Positions 23,653 through 34,309 of a stretch of 64,000 bases of DNA are shown here, piece by piece. Location of the stretch: NCBI RefSeq assembly GCF_048569485.1, contig NC_134353.1, forward strand, positions 709,232,430-709,296,429, given 5' to 3'. Both the position numbers and the translations under genes were made by a program. The stretch is from Anomaloglossus baeobatrachus (lineage: Eukaryota > Chordata > Amphibia > Anura > Aromobatidae). The notes beneath the pieces were generated by a model, which was not told the origin of the DNA, ran no database searches, and saw nothing but the letters and a program-made list of their open reading frames with translations. The stretch's first letter is position 1, and every line of letters starts with the position of its first letter.

Positions 23653-23972
23653 TTAATGGCATTCAGATCTCTTGAAGGTCTGCATATTCTCTTTGCCCTG
23701 ATGAGTGACCTTACAGCCGTACACCTCATGTTTGTTGTACTCGGAGGTGGACAGGCTGAAGAAGCTGCTCTTCATGTACAGGTCATCAGCCTGTTTGCTC
23801 TCTGCTGAGGTCTGTATTCCATTTGTCCACTTTGTCCCATCCACCGTCCATTCCACAGACACAGTCCTGGGGGTATATGCACTGATAGCGCAGACCATGG
23901 TGGCCTTATCTGTCTTCAATTCTTCCTCAGATGGACCATAGATAAACACACTGGGCGCCTTCACCTCACCGG
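23653..23972 (-). CDS. IGLC: Ig lambda light-chain constant exon C1
   Basis: This single exon encodes the constant domain of an antibody light chain, which pairs with the heavy chain CH1 domain in membrane or secreted immunoglobulin. After a split first codon the domain has 105 residues. Visible features are KAPSVFIYGP at the N terminus, Cys27 (MVCAIS) and Cys86 (YGCKVTH) for the intradomain disulfide, and Trp41 (VEWTVDG). The terminal SEC-His has Cys104 for the bond to the heavy chain. The acceptor AG is at 23973-23974 and the frame fits the upstream J segments. C1-specific residues are E94 and M96. It is the last cassette of the array; its J segments lie at 27275-28628. Lambda assignment rests on the 12-bp J signal spacer. 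Confidence 0.92.
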
Positions 23973-24101
23973 CTGTTGGATACATAAAATACAAAGTCAT
24001 AACCAAGACACAAACCTATTGCTTGCCTATTATAAGATTCTAAAATAGGAGTAGATTTGAAGCACACTGTCTATGATCTTTACGCTTTAGAATAAGCCTA
24101 A

Positions 24102-24250
24102 AGGCCCCATGACACACAGCAACGTTTCTAACGATATTTCGCCGGGCTCACAGATTCCGTGACACACATCCGGCATCGGTAGCGACGTCGTTGCATGTGA
24201 AAGCTTTCACCAGCAATATCACTAGCGATATCACTGCATGTAACACACTT
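24102..24250. mobile_element. MITE fragment in C1 J-C intron
   Basis: 'ggccccatgacacacagcaacg' and following 'gacacacatccggcatcg' resemble the left half of the Harbinger-type CTTTGCAC family. The sister introns (near 36595 and 46995) lack this piece. The right end is not clear. Confidence 0.5.
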
Positions 24251-24400
24251 TACTTTACACACTTTTACACACTTTTAATCACTACTTTTCAAAACTGACC
24301 AGTGCTGGACAAAATTGAAATTTTTGCATAAAAATATTTGTCATTTTTTTTAAACCTCTTCTGGAAAAGGAAGAGAACTATGAAATTTGATAAACTCTAA

Positions 24401-24981
24401 GGGGTACTATGCACACTATGACATCGCAGCTGCGATGTCGGTGGGGTCAAATCGAAAGTGACGCACATCCGGCGTCGTTGTCGACATCGGAGTATGTGAA
24501 TCGTTTTTACTACGATTAACGAGCGCAAAAGTGTTGAAATTGTATGATCGGTGTAGTGTCGGGCATTTCCATAATGTCGCTGCAGCGACAAGTACGATGT
24601 TGTTCCTCGTTCCTGCGGCAGCATGCATCGCTGTGTATGAAGCCGCAGGAGCGAGGAACATCTCCTTACCTGTGTCCCGAATGCAATGAGGAAGGAAGGA
24701 GGTGGGCGGGATGTTTATGTCCCGCTCATCTCCGCCCCTCTGCTTCTATTGGCCGCCTGCCGTGTGACGTCGCTGTGACGCCACACGACCCGCCCCCTTA
24801 GGAAGGAGGCAGTTCGCACCAGAGTGATGTTGCAGGGCAGGTAAGTGCATGTGAAGCTGACGTAGCGATAATGTTCGCTACGGCAGCTATCACAAGATAT
24901 CGCATGTGCGACGGGGGCGGGGACTATCGCGCTCGGCATCGCTACAATCGGCTTGTGATGTCGTAGTGTGCAAAGTACCCC
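24401..24981. mobile_element. Harbinger-type MITE, C1 J-C intron
   Basis: Ends GGGGTACTATGCACACTA and, inverted, GGGGTACTTTGCACACTA. TAA flanks both sides (24398-24400 and 24982-24984). The same intron place in cassettes 3 (37020-37022) and 4 (47422-47424) reads ctc-TAA-aggtccatt with a single TAA, a precise empty site. Length 581 bp. Confidence 0.92.
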
Positions 24982-25327
24982 TAAGGGTCCATTTAGACTG
25001 AAATCTTATCTGATAAACTTGAAGTCTAAACTGGGAGAAAAATACTTGTTTGTTGGGTGAAATGATCTTTTGTGCTGCTCAATAGATTTTCATTCTCAGC
25101 AGTAAACGGGACTGTTCTTGCCAAGAATAATGACATCCTATGCGCACAGAATTTCTATTACAGATGATTTAGTGTGTATTTGAAATTGGGTCGACCGGTG
25201 TAAATTACAAAAATGTTCTAAATTCCAAAAAATCAAATCTATAACTGCTAAGAGCAGCATTTGAGGTTATTTGCAACTTATATGGGATCAGTGTATGCCA
25301 AAAACTGTTCCTGTCAGTAGCACTTTA

Positions 25328-25945
25328 GGCCTCTTTCATACGTTCGTGAAAAACCAAGCACGTTTTTCATGGACATGTCAGAGGTGCGTTTTGCCCTCCG
25401 TGAGCTGTGTTTATGGCCTACGTGTGTTCTCCGTGTTTTATCCGTGATAACACACAGAGAACGGAAACTTTCTGCTCACCTGTCCCTGGCGTCGCTGTCC
25501 GTGGTGCTGATCTTCGGTCTCTGGTCCTGCCGACTCCCCGCTGCTGCTGCTTCCGGCCGCAGTGAAGTGAATATTCAATGAGCATAATGAGCAGCTGTCG
25601 GAAGCAAGTGACAGCAGCGGCAGAGACAGGAGGGCTGGAGAAGGTGAGTAAAGTTTTTTTTTATTTTCTCAAACACGTGTGTTTTCTCTTGCGCATGTCA
25701 CACGGAACACCTCTGTGTGGTCCGTTTGCGTTCCGTGTGACACCCGTGATGCCGGAGAAAAACGGACATGTTGACGTGTGGAGCACACGGACACACGTAT
25801 GCTCCACACGTACACACGGTCAATGGCAGAATACGCACGTGAGCGCAGACCCATTGATTTTAATGGGTCTACGTGTGCCTGTGTCTCCGGTACGTGAGAA
25901 AAAGGAACAAACACGTACTGGAGACAAGGACGTGTGAAAGAGGCC
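25328..25945. mobile_element. Harbinger-type MITE (GGCCTC ends), C1 J-C intron
   Basis: Ends GGCCTCTTTCATACGTTCGTG and CGTGTGAAAGAGGCC are inverted copies with TTA on both sides (25325-25327 and 25946-25948). Cassette 4 has the empty site ctc-t-TTA-aacatatctaat at 47954-47956. The same spot in cassette 3 was hit by the LINE. Length 618 bp. Confidence 0.9.
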
Positions 25946-26236
25946 TTAAACATAGCCAATAAGTAACTTAAATTGAATCATTAATTATAGGATCACTTTC
26001 TATGCTGTAACATGGTTAGTGTGTACATTATAAGACGACACCAGGTAAAATATGATATTAATTTCAACTTCAACAGTATAGTGGCAGCCCCTTACTTGGC
26101 AGCCAGACTGGCTTGCAAAGTCTCCTTAAGGAGAATAGCGTTCCCCCGTGGTAGGAAAAGGAAGACATCTTTGGAATTCTATAAAACCTATGGATCCATT
26201 TGCACTTTATGATTATCTGATCATTTTGTAGCCTAA

Positions 26237-26818
26237 AGGGGGCTTTACACGCTACGACATCGCTAATGCAAACTCGTTGGGGTCACGGAATTTGTGACGC
26301 ACATCCGGCCGCATTAGCGATGCCGTTGCGTGTGACACCTATGAGCGATTTTGCATCATTGCAAAAACGTGCAAAATCGCTCATCGGTGACATGGGGGTC
26401 CATTCTCAAAAATCGTTACTGCAGCAGTAACTAAGTTGTTCCTCGTTCCTGCGGCAGCACACATCGCTCCGTGTGACACCGCAGGAACAAGGAAGCTCTC
26501 CTTACCTGCCTCCCGGCCGCTATGCGGAAGGAAGGGGGTGGGCGGGATGTTACGTCCCGCTCATCTCTGCCCCTCCGCTTCTATTGGGCGGCGATTGAGT
26601 GACGCAGCTGTGACGTCGCTGTGATGCTGAACGAACCGCCCCCTTAGAAAGGAGTCGGTTCGCCGGTCACAGCGACGTCGCCGGGCAGGTAAGTAGTGTG
26701 ACGGGTCTGGGCAATGTTGTGCGGCACGGGTAGCGATTTGCCTGTGTCGCACAACAGATGGGGGCGGGTACCCACGCTAGCGATATCGGTACCGATATTG
26801 CAGCGTGTAAAGCTGCCT
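26237..26818. mobile_element. Harbinger-type MITE, C1 J-C intron
   Basis: Ends AGGGGGCTTTACACGCTACG and, inverted, AGGCAGCTTTACACGCTGCA, flanked by TAA (26234-26236 and 26819-26821). Empty sites: cassette 3 reads ttgcagtc-TAA-atcagaagctga (43569-43571) and cassette 4 has TAA at 48165-48167. Length 582 bp. Confidence 0.9.
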
Positions 26819-27274
26819 TAAGTCAGCAGCTAATCGGTGGCCATGTAAAGTCCTATGTTGGCCCGTGTAAATGGACCTTGTTTCTGTCTCTAGTGGCCAA
26901 AGACTTTAAGTAGAGATAAAATACCAACAAGTTACATATAAGATTAATCATACAATAATTAAGATTTATGCTATAATATGAGATATATATGAAAGGAAAT
27001 TATGTGAAATCTCTGCTTGTATGTGCATTTACTAAAGACCACCTCATTTGTTCTAAAATTGCAATGTAACATTTGTACTTTGTAACAAGTCATCCAAAAC
27101 AGACAATGTTTCTCAGCACAGATTATGTTTTAAACTATAGACTATATGCAGAGATATATGACATCAGGGCTAACTTAACATTTGAGTAATTAAATATTAT
27201 CAAATAATTTTTTTGTAAATCAAAATGATAAAGAGGAGATAAGTCATCTTGAGTGGTTGAGTTAAATATGGGAC

Positions 27275-27312
27275 TTAGAACGATAAGTTGACTTCCATCA
27301 CCGAACATCCAC
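27275..27312 (-). CDS. IGLJ: Ig lambda J segment, cassette 1, proximal; damaged splice donor
   Basis: Encodes WMFGDGSQLIVL, the G-strand end of a light-chain variable domain with the FGxG bulge motif. Heptamer CATTGTG at 27313-27319, 12-bp spacer, nonamer-like AGTTTCTAT. The exon is the usual 38 nt. Sister J segments end CTAA|GTAAGT, but here the plus strand lacks four bases (TTAC), leaving CTAA|GTCCCA. A GT remains, but the donor is weak, so joined products using this J may splice poorly. Confidence 0.8.
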
Positions 27313-27464
27313 CACAATGTTTTAGAGATGTATAGAAACTTGTACAGACTATACAAATACTAGAATACTGTTGTGACCAGATCTTTTATAAATGTATTGC
27401 TTTTAGTTTTTTAACAACCTGTTACAACTCAACAGAGATTCTAAAAAACAATCTGCATGCTAAT

Positions 27465-27514
<50 letters not shown>

Positions 27515-27529
27515 CATATACAGTATATA

Positions 27530-27602
27530 TTGCTTAAAAAAATAAAGGGAACACTAAAATAGCATTTTGTTGTTTAAGTGCTCCCTTTATTTTTTTGAGC
27601 AG
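27530..27602. mobile_element. 73-bp Tc1/mariner-like mini-element
   Basis: Left TTGCTTAAAAAAATAAAGGG and, inverted, right CTGCTCAAAAAAATAAAGGG, flanked by TA (27528-27529 and 27603-27604) within TA repeats. It consists of almost nothing but its two inverted ends and would fold into a hairpin. Class inferred from TA target and end sequence. Confidence 0.7.
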
Positions 27603-27619
27603 TATATACATATATACGC

Positions 27620-27629
<10 letters not shown>

Positions 27630-27673
<44 letters not shown>

Positions 27674-27700
27674 TATATATATATATATATATATTTATAT
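27630..27700. repeat. (TA)n microsatellite
   Basis: TA dinucleotide run; a second run lies at 27470-27500 on the other side of the 73-bp mini-element. Confidence 0.9.
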
Positions 27701-27820
27701 ATAAAAATTCCTAGTAAACTTCACATTTCAGTAATAAGAGGACAAGAAATCAAAGAATAATATGTAAAACAAAATGATAAAGAGGATATGTCATTTTAAG
27801 TGAGTAGATATAGGACTTAC

Positions 27821-27858
27821 TTAGAACGATAAGTTGGCTCCCGTCTCCAAATATCCAC
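27821..27858 (-). CDS. IGLJ: Ig lambda J segment, cassette 1, middle
   Basis: Encodes WIFGDGSQLIVL in 38 nt. Heptamer CATTGTG at 27859-27865, 12-bp spacer, nonamer AGTTTTTAT at 27878-27886. Splice donor CTAA|GTAAGT is intact (GT at 27819-27820). Same subtype as the proximal J segments of cassettes 3 and 4. Confidence 0.9.
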
Positions 27859-28590
27859 CACAATGTTTTAGAGCTGTATAAAAACTTACATAGTGTCTAT
27901 CATAGATACTTGACTTTTAGTTTCTTAACAAATTATTACATTTAATAAATTTAATTTAAGAATAGTTGTATACATCTAACTAAGAACAGTATAACTGAGA
28001 CTCTATACATAATTTACCCCAAATTGTTTATGAATGCAACAAAAAGATATATTCATATTTTCTTTACACCATCCTTTTCTTGGAACTCCTGGCTTTGGCT
28101 TAACAATAGAACTACTGAGGTAGTCATTTTGACTACTTTGCACCATGTATTTCTATATAGGTGTCACGAGTCCAGTAGTTCTAGTGTTAAAATAACTGGA
28201 TGAAGGGTTCTTGTAAAAACGGCAAGCGTTAATCCAGCCCCAAAAAAATCATAATTATCACTTGTGAAGGATACATGTAAAAAATTGTAGCTACCAAAAA
28301 TAAAGGATAATGCTGATTTTGTCCTTTATGCTGTGTCCCTTAATAAATAACCTAATCTCTACCAATCACTTCTATACTTTGTAGATTAAATGTGTCCAAA
28401 CTCGTCAACATGGGCAGTGAATAAAACGTTGAGAATCATATGCAGGTAAATGTCATCCAACTAAAATACATTACTTAAAAAGATGTTTGTCCTAAATAGT
28501 TTTTGTTAATAAATTGCTTCTTCTATTATCATCAATAAGATAAGGTTAAAATACGATTAGATCTATTGGGTAAAGGATAATGGCACTTAC

Positions 28591-28628
28591 CGAGGACGAT
28601 GAGTTGAGTTCCCTCTCCAAAAATAACC
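28591..28628 (-). CDS. IGLJ: Ig lambda J segment, cassette 1, distal
   Basis: Encodes VIFGEGTQLIVL. Perfect heptamer CACTGTG at 28629-28635, 12-bp spacer, nonamer GGTTATTGT at 28648-28656. Donor CTCG|GTAAGTG. This FGEGTQ subtype recurs as the most distal J of cassettes 2, 3 and 4. Confidence 0.92.
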
Positions 28629-28760
28629 CACAGTGCTTGACAGCAATACAATAACCTTCCATAATGGTGTTTATGCTGTAGATAATTTCTGACTTTTGTA
28701 GCTTAGTAATATAAAATGTCCATATCCAGATTACCCGAACTGCTAGGAAATCCATTGTAA

Positions 28761-29351
28761 GGGGTACTTTGCACACTACGACATTGCAGGTGCGATGTCG
28801 GTGGGGTCAAATTGAAAGTGACGCACTTCCGGCATCGCAGGCGACATCGTAGTGTGTAAAGCCTAGATGATACGATTAACGAGCGCAAAAGCGTCGTAAT
28901 CGTATCATCGGTATAGCGTCAGCGTAATCCATAATTACGCTGACGTGACGGTCCGATGTTGTTCCTCGCTCCTGCGGCAGCACACATCGCTGTGTATGAA
29001 GCCGCAGGAGCGAGGAACATCTCCTACCGGCGTCACCGTGGCTCCCGTAGGATATGCGGAAGGAAGGAGGTGGGTGGGATGTTTACATCCCGTTCATCTC
29101 CGCCCCTCTGCTCCTATTGGCCGCCTGCCGTGTGACGTCGCAGTGACGCCACACGACGTGCCCCCTTAATAAGGAGGCAGTTCGCCGGCCAGAGCGACGC
29201 CCCAGGACAGGTGAGTCCATGTGAAGCTGCCGTAGCGATAATGTTCGCTACGGCAGCTATCACAAGGATATCGCAGTTGCGACGGGGGCGGGGACTATCG
29301 CGCTCGGCATCGCAGCATCGGCTTGCGATGTCGCAGCGTGCAAAGTACCCC
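28761..29351. mobile_element. Harbinger-type MITE upstream of cassette 1 J segments
   Basis: Ends GGGGTACTTTGCACACTACG and, inverted, GGGGTACTTTGCACGCTGCG, flanked by TAA (28758-28760 and 29352-29354). The matching site upstream of the distal J in cassette 2 reads ccattg-TAA-atttccatat (33768-33770), unfilled. Length 591 bp. Confidence 0.92.
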
Positions 29352-29354
29352 TAA

Positions 29355-30112
29355 GTTTCTATATTGGTATGCGGAACCTTTTTCAGGCAGATTTTGCCCA
29401 GAATACGCTTGAAAGAACATTGCAAAAGTGTCCCATAAAATGAATATAAGGCATGGGCAGTGTAAAAGAACAATGCTGTTTATACCTTTCATTTTATGTC
29501 ACTTCATCCACCATATGTCACACTGTTAACACTATATAGTGTAAGCCGCAGGCTGCATTTGTCTAAATGATGCCATTAAATAGCCAAATTTGACAACAAC
29601 GTCAAAGACAGTCTTCACTGTGCAGGACCAGACCTGTTCATACAACTTATTGACTTCATTGGGAACTGCATCATGTTCCTATGGATTTATTACACATAGT
29701 TGTAACTATAATATGTTATACAATTAGTTATAGTGGGGTGGCCTATCTTGGGTATTTTTTCCAAATATTGTTTCCTTTTCAGTTTTCTATACAGCGGTCT
29801 AATTGCATATGGGCCAATCAGATGGGCAGATGATCTGGGAAGAAGCATTTCTAAGAATACTTGTCCATGAATATTGACTCATCTAAACAGAAGGGCAAAC
29901 ATCAAATGAACAACCACTGATCGTTTTGTAGAACAGTATGTAAATATGAAATAAAAAAAGTCATCAACACTCCAATGAAAAATATAAGCAAAAAGTGAAC
30001 TTTAATTATTGTTGAGAAAGGGTCTGTCAAGTAAAAGGCTCCCCACAGGCTTATCAAAATCCAATTTATTTTCCATTGGATTGAAGCCTTTCTTTTCATT
30101 TTCAGATTTAGA
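29355..30112. other. J-upstream flank, no gene
   Basis: Homologous to the flanks upstream of the distal J in cassettes 3 (about 45360-45960) and 4 (about 50880-51480), for example 'tttttcaggcagattttgcccag'. No V segment, promoter or coding exon seen. Confidence 0.6.
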
Positions 30113-30113
30113 C

Positions 30114-30163
<50 letters not shown>

Positions 30164-30235
30164 ATCTATTATCTATCCACCTAACTGTATATCTCTAGCT
30201 ATCTATATATCTGTCTATCTTCACTTACATAGATA
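30113..30235. repeat. (TATC)n microsatellite
   Basis: Perfect then imperfect TATC repeats. Similar arrays sit at 45981-46050, 51505-51560, 56283-56525 and 60937-61200, so the array belongs to the duplicated cassette. Confidence 0.9.
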
Positions 30236-30265
30236 GATAAATGATAGATAGACATATATATAGTA

Positions 30266-31190
30266 CAGATCAAAAGTTTGGACACACCTTCTCATCTCTA
30301 GAACAACTGTTAAGAGGAGACTTTGTGCAGCAGGCCTTCATGGTAAAATAGCTGCTAGGAAACCACTGCTAAGGAGTCGGACAGGCAACAAGCAGAAGAG
30401 ACTTGTTTGGGCTAAAGAACACAAGGAATGGATATTAGACCAGTGGAAATCTGTGCTTTGGTCTGATAAGTCCAAATATGAGATCTTTGGATCCAACCCC
30501 CGTGTCTTTGTAGAAAAGGTGAACGGATGGACTCTACATGGCTCGTTCCCACCGTGAAGCATAGAGGAGGAGGTGTGATAGTGTGGGGGTGCTTTACTGG
30601 TGACACTTTTGGGGATTTATTCAAAATTGAAGGCATACTGAACCAGCATGCCTACAACAGCATCTTGCAGCGGCGTGCTATTCCATCCGGTTTGCATTTA
30701 GTTGGACCATAATTTATTTTTCAACAGGACAATGACCCCAAACACACCTCCAGGCTGTGTAAGGGCTATTTGACTAAGAAGGAGAGTGATGGGGTGCTAC
30801 GCCAGATGACCTGGTCTCTACAGTTACCAGACCTGAACCCAATTAAGATGGTTTAGGGTGAGCTGTACTGCAGAGTGAAGGCACAAGGGCCAAAAAGTGT
30901 AAGCATCTCTGGGAACTCCTTCAAGACTGTTGGAAAACCATTTCCGGTGACTACCTCTTGAAGCTAATCAAGAGAATGCCATGAGTGTGCAAAGTAGTAA
31001 TGAATGCAAAAGGTGGCTACTTTGAAGAACCTAGAATATAAGACATATTTTCAGCTGTTTCACACTTTTTTAAGTATCTCATTCCACATGTTTTAATTCA
31101 TAGTTTTGATGCCTTCAATGTGAATTTACAACTTTCAGTCTTGAAAATAAAGAAAACTCTTCGAATGAGGTGTGTCCAAACTTTTGGTCT

Positions 31191-31191
<1 letters not shown>
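30266..31191 (+). mobile_element. degraded Tc1-like transposon
   Basis: Ends CAGATCAAAAGTTTGGACAC and, inverted, CAGACCAAAAGTTTGGACAC, flanked by TA (30264-30265 and 31192-31193). Inside, broken frames read like the C-terminal half of a Tc1 transposase: FGSNPRVF, KHRGGGVIVWGCF, QQDNDPKHTS and LPDLNPIK. WSDK and QQDNDPKHT carry the first two catalytic aspartates. The usual PIE is PIK here, so the third acidic residue is lost. Stops interrupt the frame and the N-terminal DNA-binding part is missing. At 926 bp it is shorter than a full Tc1 element. Confidence 0.88.

Positions 31192-31195
<4 letters not shown>

Positions 31196-31243
<48 letters not shown>
31196..31243. repeat. (TA)n microsatellite
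   Basis: Uninterrupted TA run directly beside the TA target of the Tc1-like element. Confidence 0.9.
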
Positions 31244-31247
<4 letters not shown>

Positions 31248-31304
31248 TATATCATTTGTCCCTTTATCTTATTTGCAATAACAAAGCCAATTTGGTGAAT
31301 ATAT

Positions 31305-31310
31305 TTTATT
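31305..31310 (-). terminator. polyadenylation signal of C2
   Basis: AATAAA on the minus strand about 207 bp past the C2 stop, nearer than in other cassettes because about 130 bp of 3' flank are missing here. Confidence 0.7.
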
Positions 31311-31516
31311 TGATAATAGAGCAGAATAACATGACACAAAGACAAAATGTCACTAAAGCAGAGAATAAAAAAGATGAAAATGTAACACAATTTAAGAACA
31401 ATGAATGTTATTGGCACACAGTAAACAGTACAACCCATGATACAAAAAGTTCAGGGCATTACTTACTTAGTCAACTTACAGTAAAAGAATCTTTTTTTTT
31501 AAACTACAATTCAGTA

Positions 31517-31836
31517 TTAATGGCATTCAGATCTCTTAAAGGTCTGGATATTCTCTTTGCCCTGATGAGTGACCTTACAGCCGTACACCTCATGCTTGTT
31601 GTACTCGGAGGTGGACAGGCTGAAGAAGCTGCTCTTCATGTACAGGTCATCAGCCTGTTTGCTTTCTGTTGAGGTCTGTATTCCATTTGTCCACTTTGTT
31701 CCATCCACCGTCCATTCCACAGACACAGTCCTGGGGGTATATGCACTGATAGCGCAGACCATGGTGGCCGAATCTGTCTTTAACTCTTCCTCAGGTGGAC
31801 CATAGATAAACACACTGGGCGCCTTCACCTCACCGG
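31517..31836 (-). CDS. IGLC: Ig lambda light-chain constant exon C2
   Basis: Full 105-residue C domain with Cys27, Trp41, Cys86 and terminal SEC-His. It differs from C1 by GPPEEE for GPSEEE, S22 for K22, T56 for A56 and I96 for M96. The acceptor follows the same CCAACAG as C1. It is open and complete, but its cassette is poor in J: one good J (33617-33654) and one degenerate J. The 3' flank lacks the block around 'tatcagagaagataatta' seen after C1 and C3-C7. Confidence 0.92.
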
Positions 31837-32256
31837 CTGTTGGATACATAAAAGACAAAGTCATAACCAAGACATAAACCTTATCTCTTGCCTTGTAGAA
31901 GGTTTATTGAGTCTTGCAATGTCTACTCCAGTTTAAAAAAAAGACTCTTGAAGTAACTAATGCTAAGAGCAGAAATAGGTTTGCGCCACAATGTTCACTA
32001 TTTCACATTTTTGAATAAGTCTTGCAAACTTTTGTCACTGCTTTTAAAACTTGCCAAGTGCTGATAAAGTATCAAGTTTTGTACAAAAATGGTATTTGCC
32101 AATTATTGACAACTTTTTTGGGCTCAGTATATGACCATAAAATATTTTTGTGCATTCCTGGCAATAGCTCTTTAAATATATCTAATAATTGATTTAAATG
32201 TAATCATTAAGGACTGTGTTCACGGTCCATAATTCCTGGTGGCCAAAGGGCTGTAA

Positions 32257-32520
32257 AGGGAATTTGTTAGCAGGCCTTTGCTACTTCATCTATGAGCAGC
32301 ATGATGTAGGAAAAGAGACTAATGATGTGTCACTTAGTTTACTGGGGGAAGCAGTTATGACAAAATCAGAGTTTTTACATTTATCATGCAGAAAAGTAAC
32401 TCAGATGACACTCTATACATTGTCTCTTGACAGTGAGCTGCTTATCAGAGGAGGGGTCATGTCAGATTAGATATCATGCACTGCTGCAGTTGATGTAGTC
32501 CAAGCAATGGTATGTCGTGG
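32257..32520. repeat. interspersed repeat fragment
   Basis: Block from 'agggaatttgttagcaggcc' to about 'gatgtagtccaagc', absent from the sister introns. It looks like one end of a larger dispersed repeat; family unknown to me. Confidence 0.35.
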
Positions 32521-33020
32521 TGCTAAATTAATCACTGCAAGTAAACAACAGCACATGCCTTGATAAGAGAGGCAAATCGAAATTCTGTGTTTTAACCCCT
32601 ACAGCATGCTGTCCTCAGATAACATAGCAAAAACCTGCTGACTGATTTGTAGAGGTAAAATATATACAAGATACATCCAAGATTTATCATATAATATTTA
32701 ACATTGATACTATAATATATGAGCTATATATGAAAAGATATTATATAAAATCTCTGCTTGTTTGTGTATTTATTTACTTAACCTACCACAGTAGTTCACT
32801 TTTTTCTAAAATTGCAGTGTAACTAATGTATTTTGTACAAAGGCATCCAAAACAAATAATAATGCTTAGTAGAGATTTCTTTTTAAAAACTATAAATTAT
32901 ATGGTGAGATATGTAACGGGCTGACAAACTTAAAATTGAAGTAATGAAATAGAACGAGCAATGAAAAATATCTCAATCAAACTGACAAAGAGGAGATAAG
33001 TCATCTGGAGCGAGTAGATA

Positions 33021-33064
33021 TGGGACTTACTTAAAATAATAGATTGGCTTACGTGTCCAAACAC
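33021..33064 (-). pseudogene. IGLJ: degenerate Ig lambda J segment, cassette 2
   Basis: Homologous to the proximal WMFGDGS J segments by position and flank (tgggacttacttaaaataat). The FGDG motif reads FGHV, the heptamer region is altered (plus strand ccccaaag in place of ccaccacaatg) and a few bases are missing. The GTAAGT donor survives. It cannot be expected to recombine normally. Confidence 0.75.
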
Positions 33065-33616
33065 CCCAAAGTTTTACAGTTGTACAAACTAGCATAAAAA
33101 CTAAACTATTGCTTTGGCTGGATCCATCACTTTTTCAACAAACTAATACATCTAAGAATAGGCGTATACATTCAACTAGGAACGGTAAAACAATTCATAA
33201 ATACAGTTTTTAGCCAAAAACATTAATGGAGACAACAAAGAGATATATTAGTGTTTTCTTTACCGCATTGCATGTGTGAATCCAGCCAAAAAGACTCATA
33301 ACTATCACTTGTGATACAAGTACAACATTTTAGCTACCAAAAATGAAGGATAACACTGTTTTTGTCCTTTATGCTCTGTTCAAGAATATATATTCTAATC
33401 TCTACCAATTACTTCTATAATTTGTTGAAATGTGTCCAAACCCATAAAGACGGGCAGTAAATGAAGCTTTGACAATCAAATACAACTAAATGTCACCCAA
33501 CAATACATTGCTTAAAAAAGTTTATCCTATATAGTTTTTCCTAATAAATTATTTTCCATTATCACAAGTAAGATAAGGTTGTAATATGATTAGATTGGGT
33601 AAATGATGGCACTTAC

Positions 33617-33654
33617 CGAGGACGATGAGTTGAGTTCCCTCTCCAAATAGAAAC
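33617..33654 (-). CDS. IGLJ: Ig lambda J segment, cassette 2
   Basis: Encodes FLFGEGTQLIVL. Perfect heptamer CACTGTG at 33655-33661, 12-bp spacer, nonamer GGTTATTGT at 33674-33682, donor CTCG|GTAAGTG. The only intact J of its cassette, about 1.78 kb from C2. Confidence 0.92.
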
Positions 33655-33699
33655 CACAGTGCTTCACGGCAATACAATAACCTTCCGTCATGGGGTTTA

Positions 33700-34272
33700 T
33701 GCTTTAGATAATTTCTGACTTATGTAGCTTTGTAATATAAAACATCCATATACAAGGAAATCCATTGTAAATTTCCATATGGATATGTGGAGCTTAACCT
33801 GACCAATAGATCCACACTGCAGGGTAAGCTCCTTGGTAAAGACAGACCGAGACCAAAGTCCACTGATCACCGACACATTGGCCATTATATATATATTGAA
33901 GCTTTATGCTGACACTTCAATAAAGTTAAAATTTCTTTTTTAATCACATCTCATGGAGTGCCGTAATTATTTTCTTCTACGTTTTGGTGGCTCCCATTAC
34001 CACCCTCACTGAACAAGTACTGCCCAACCATTAGATACAGTGTTATTTCACCAATTTACACTATCAACAGAGTAGAGTGTAAGCTGTAGTCTAAAATATA
34101 CCGTGTTCACATGTTCTATTAGTGAATTCCATTATATTACATGGGAATCCCTCATTTAGGACTTTCATTCCTTAGCCAAAATGGACAACAGCAACCAGGA
34201 GAGTCTTCCACTTTGGAGGAGCAGGCTTGTTTATGCACTTATTGATCTATATATGTATCTATATACAGTATA

Positions 34273-34309
<37 letters not shown>

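Noticed and set aside
23705-23941. 78-codon plus-strand frame opposite each constant exon, present in all seven copies
   Set aside because: It lies fully antisense to the constant exon and is kept only because the exon itself is kept; it has no separate start context or domain.
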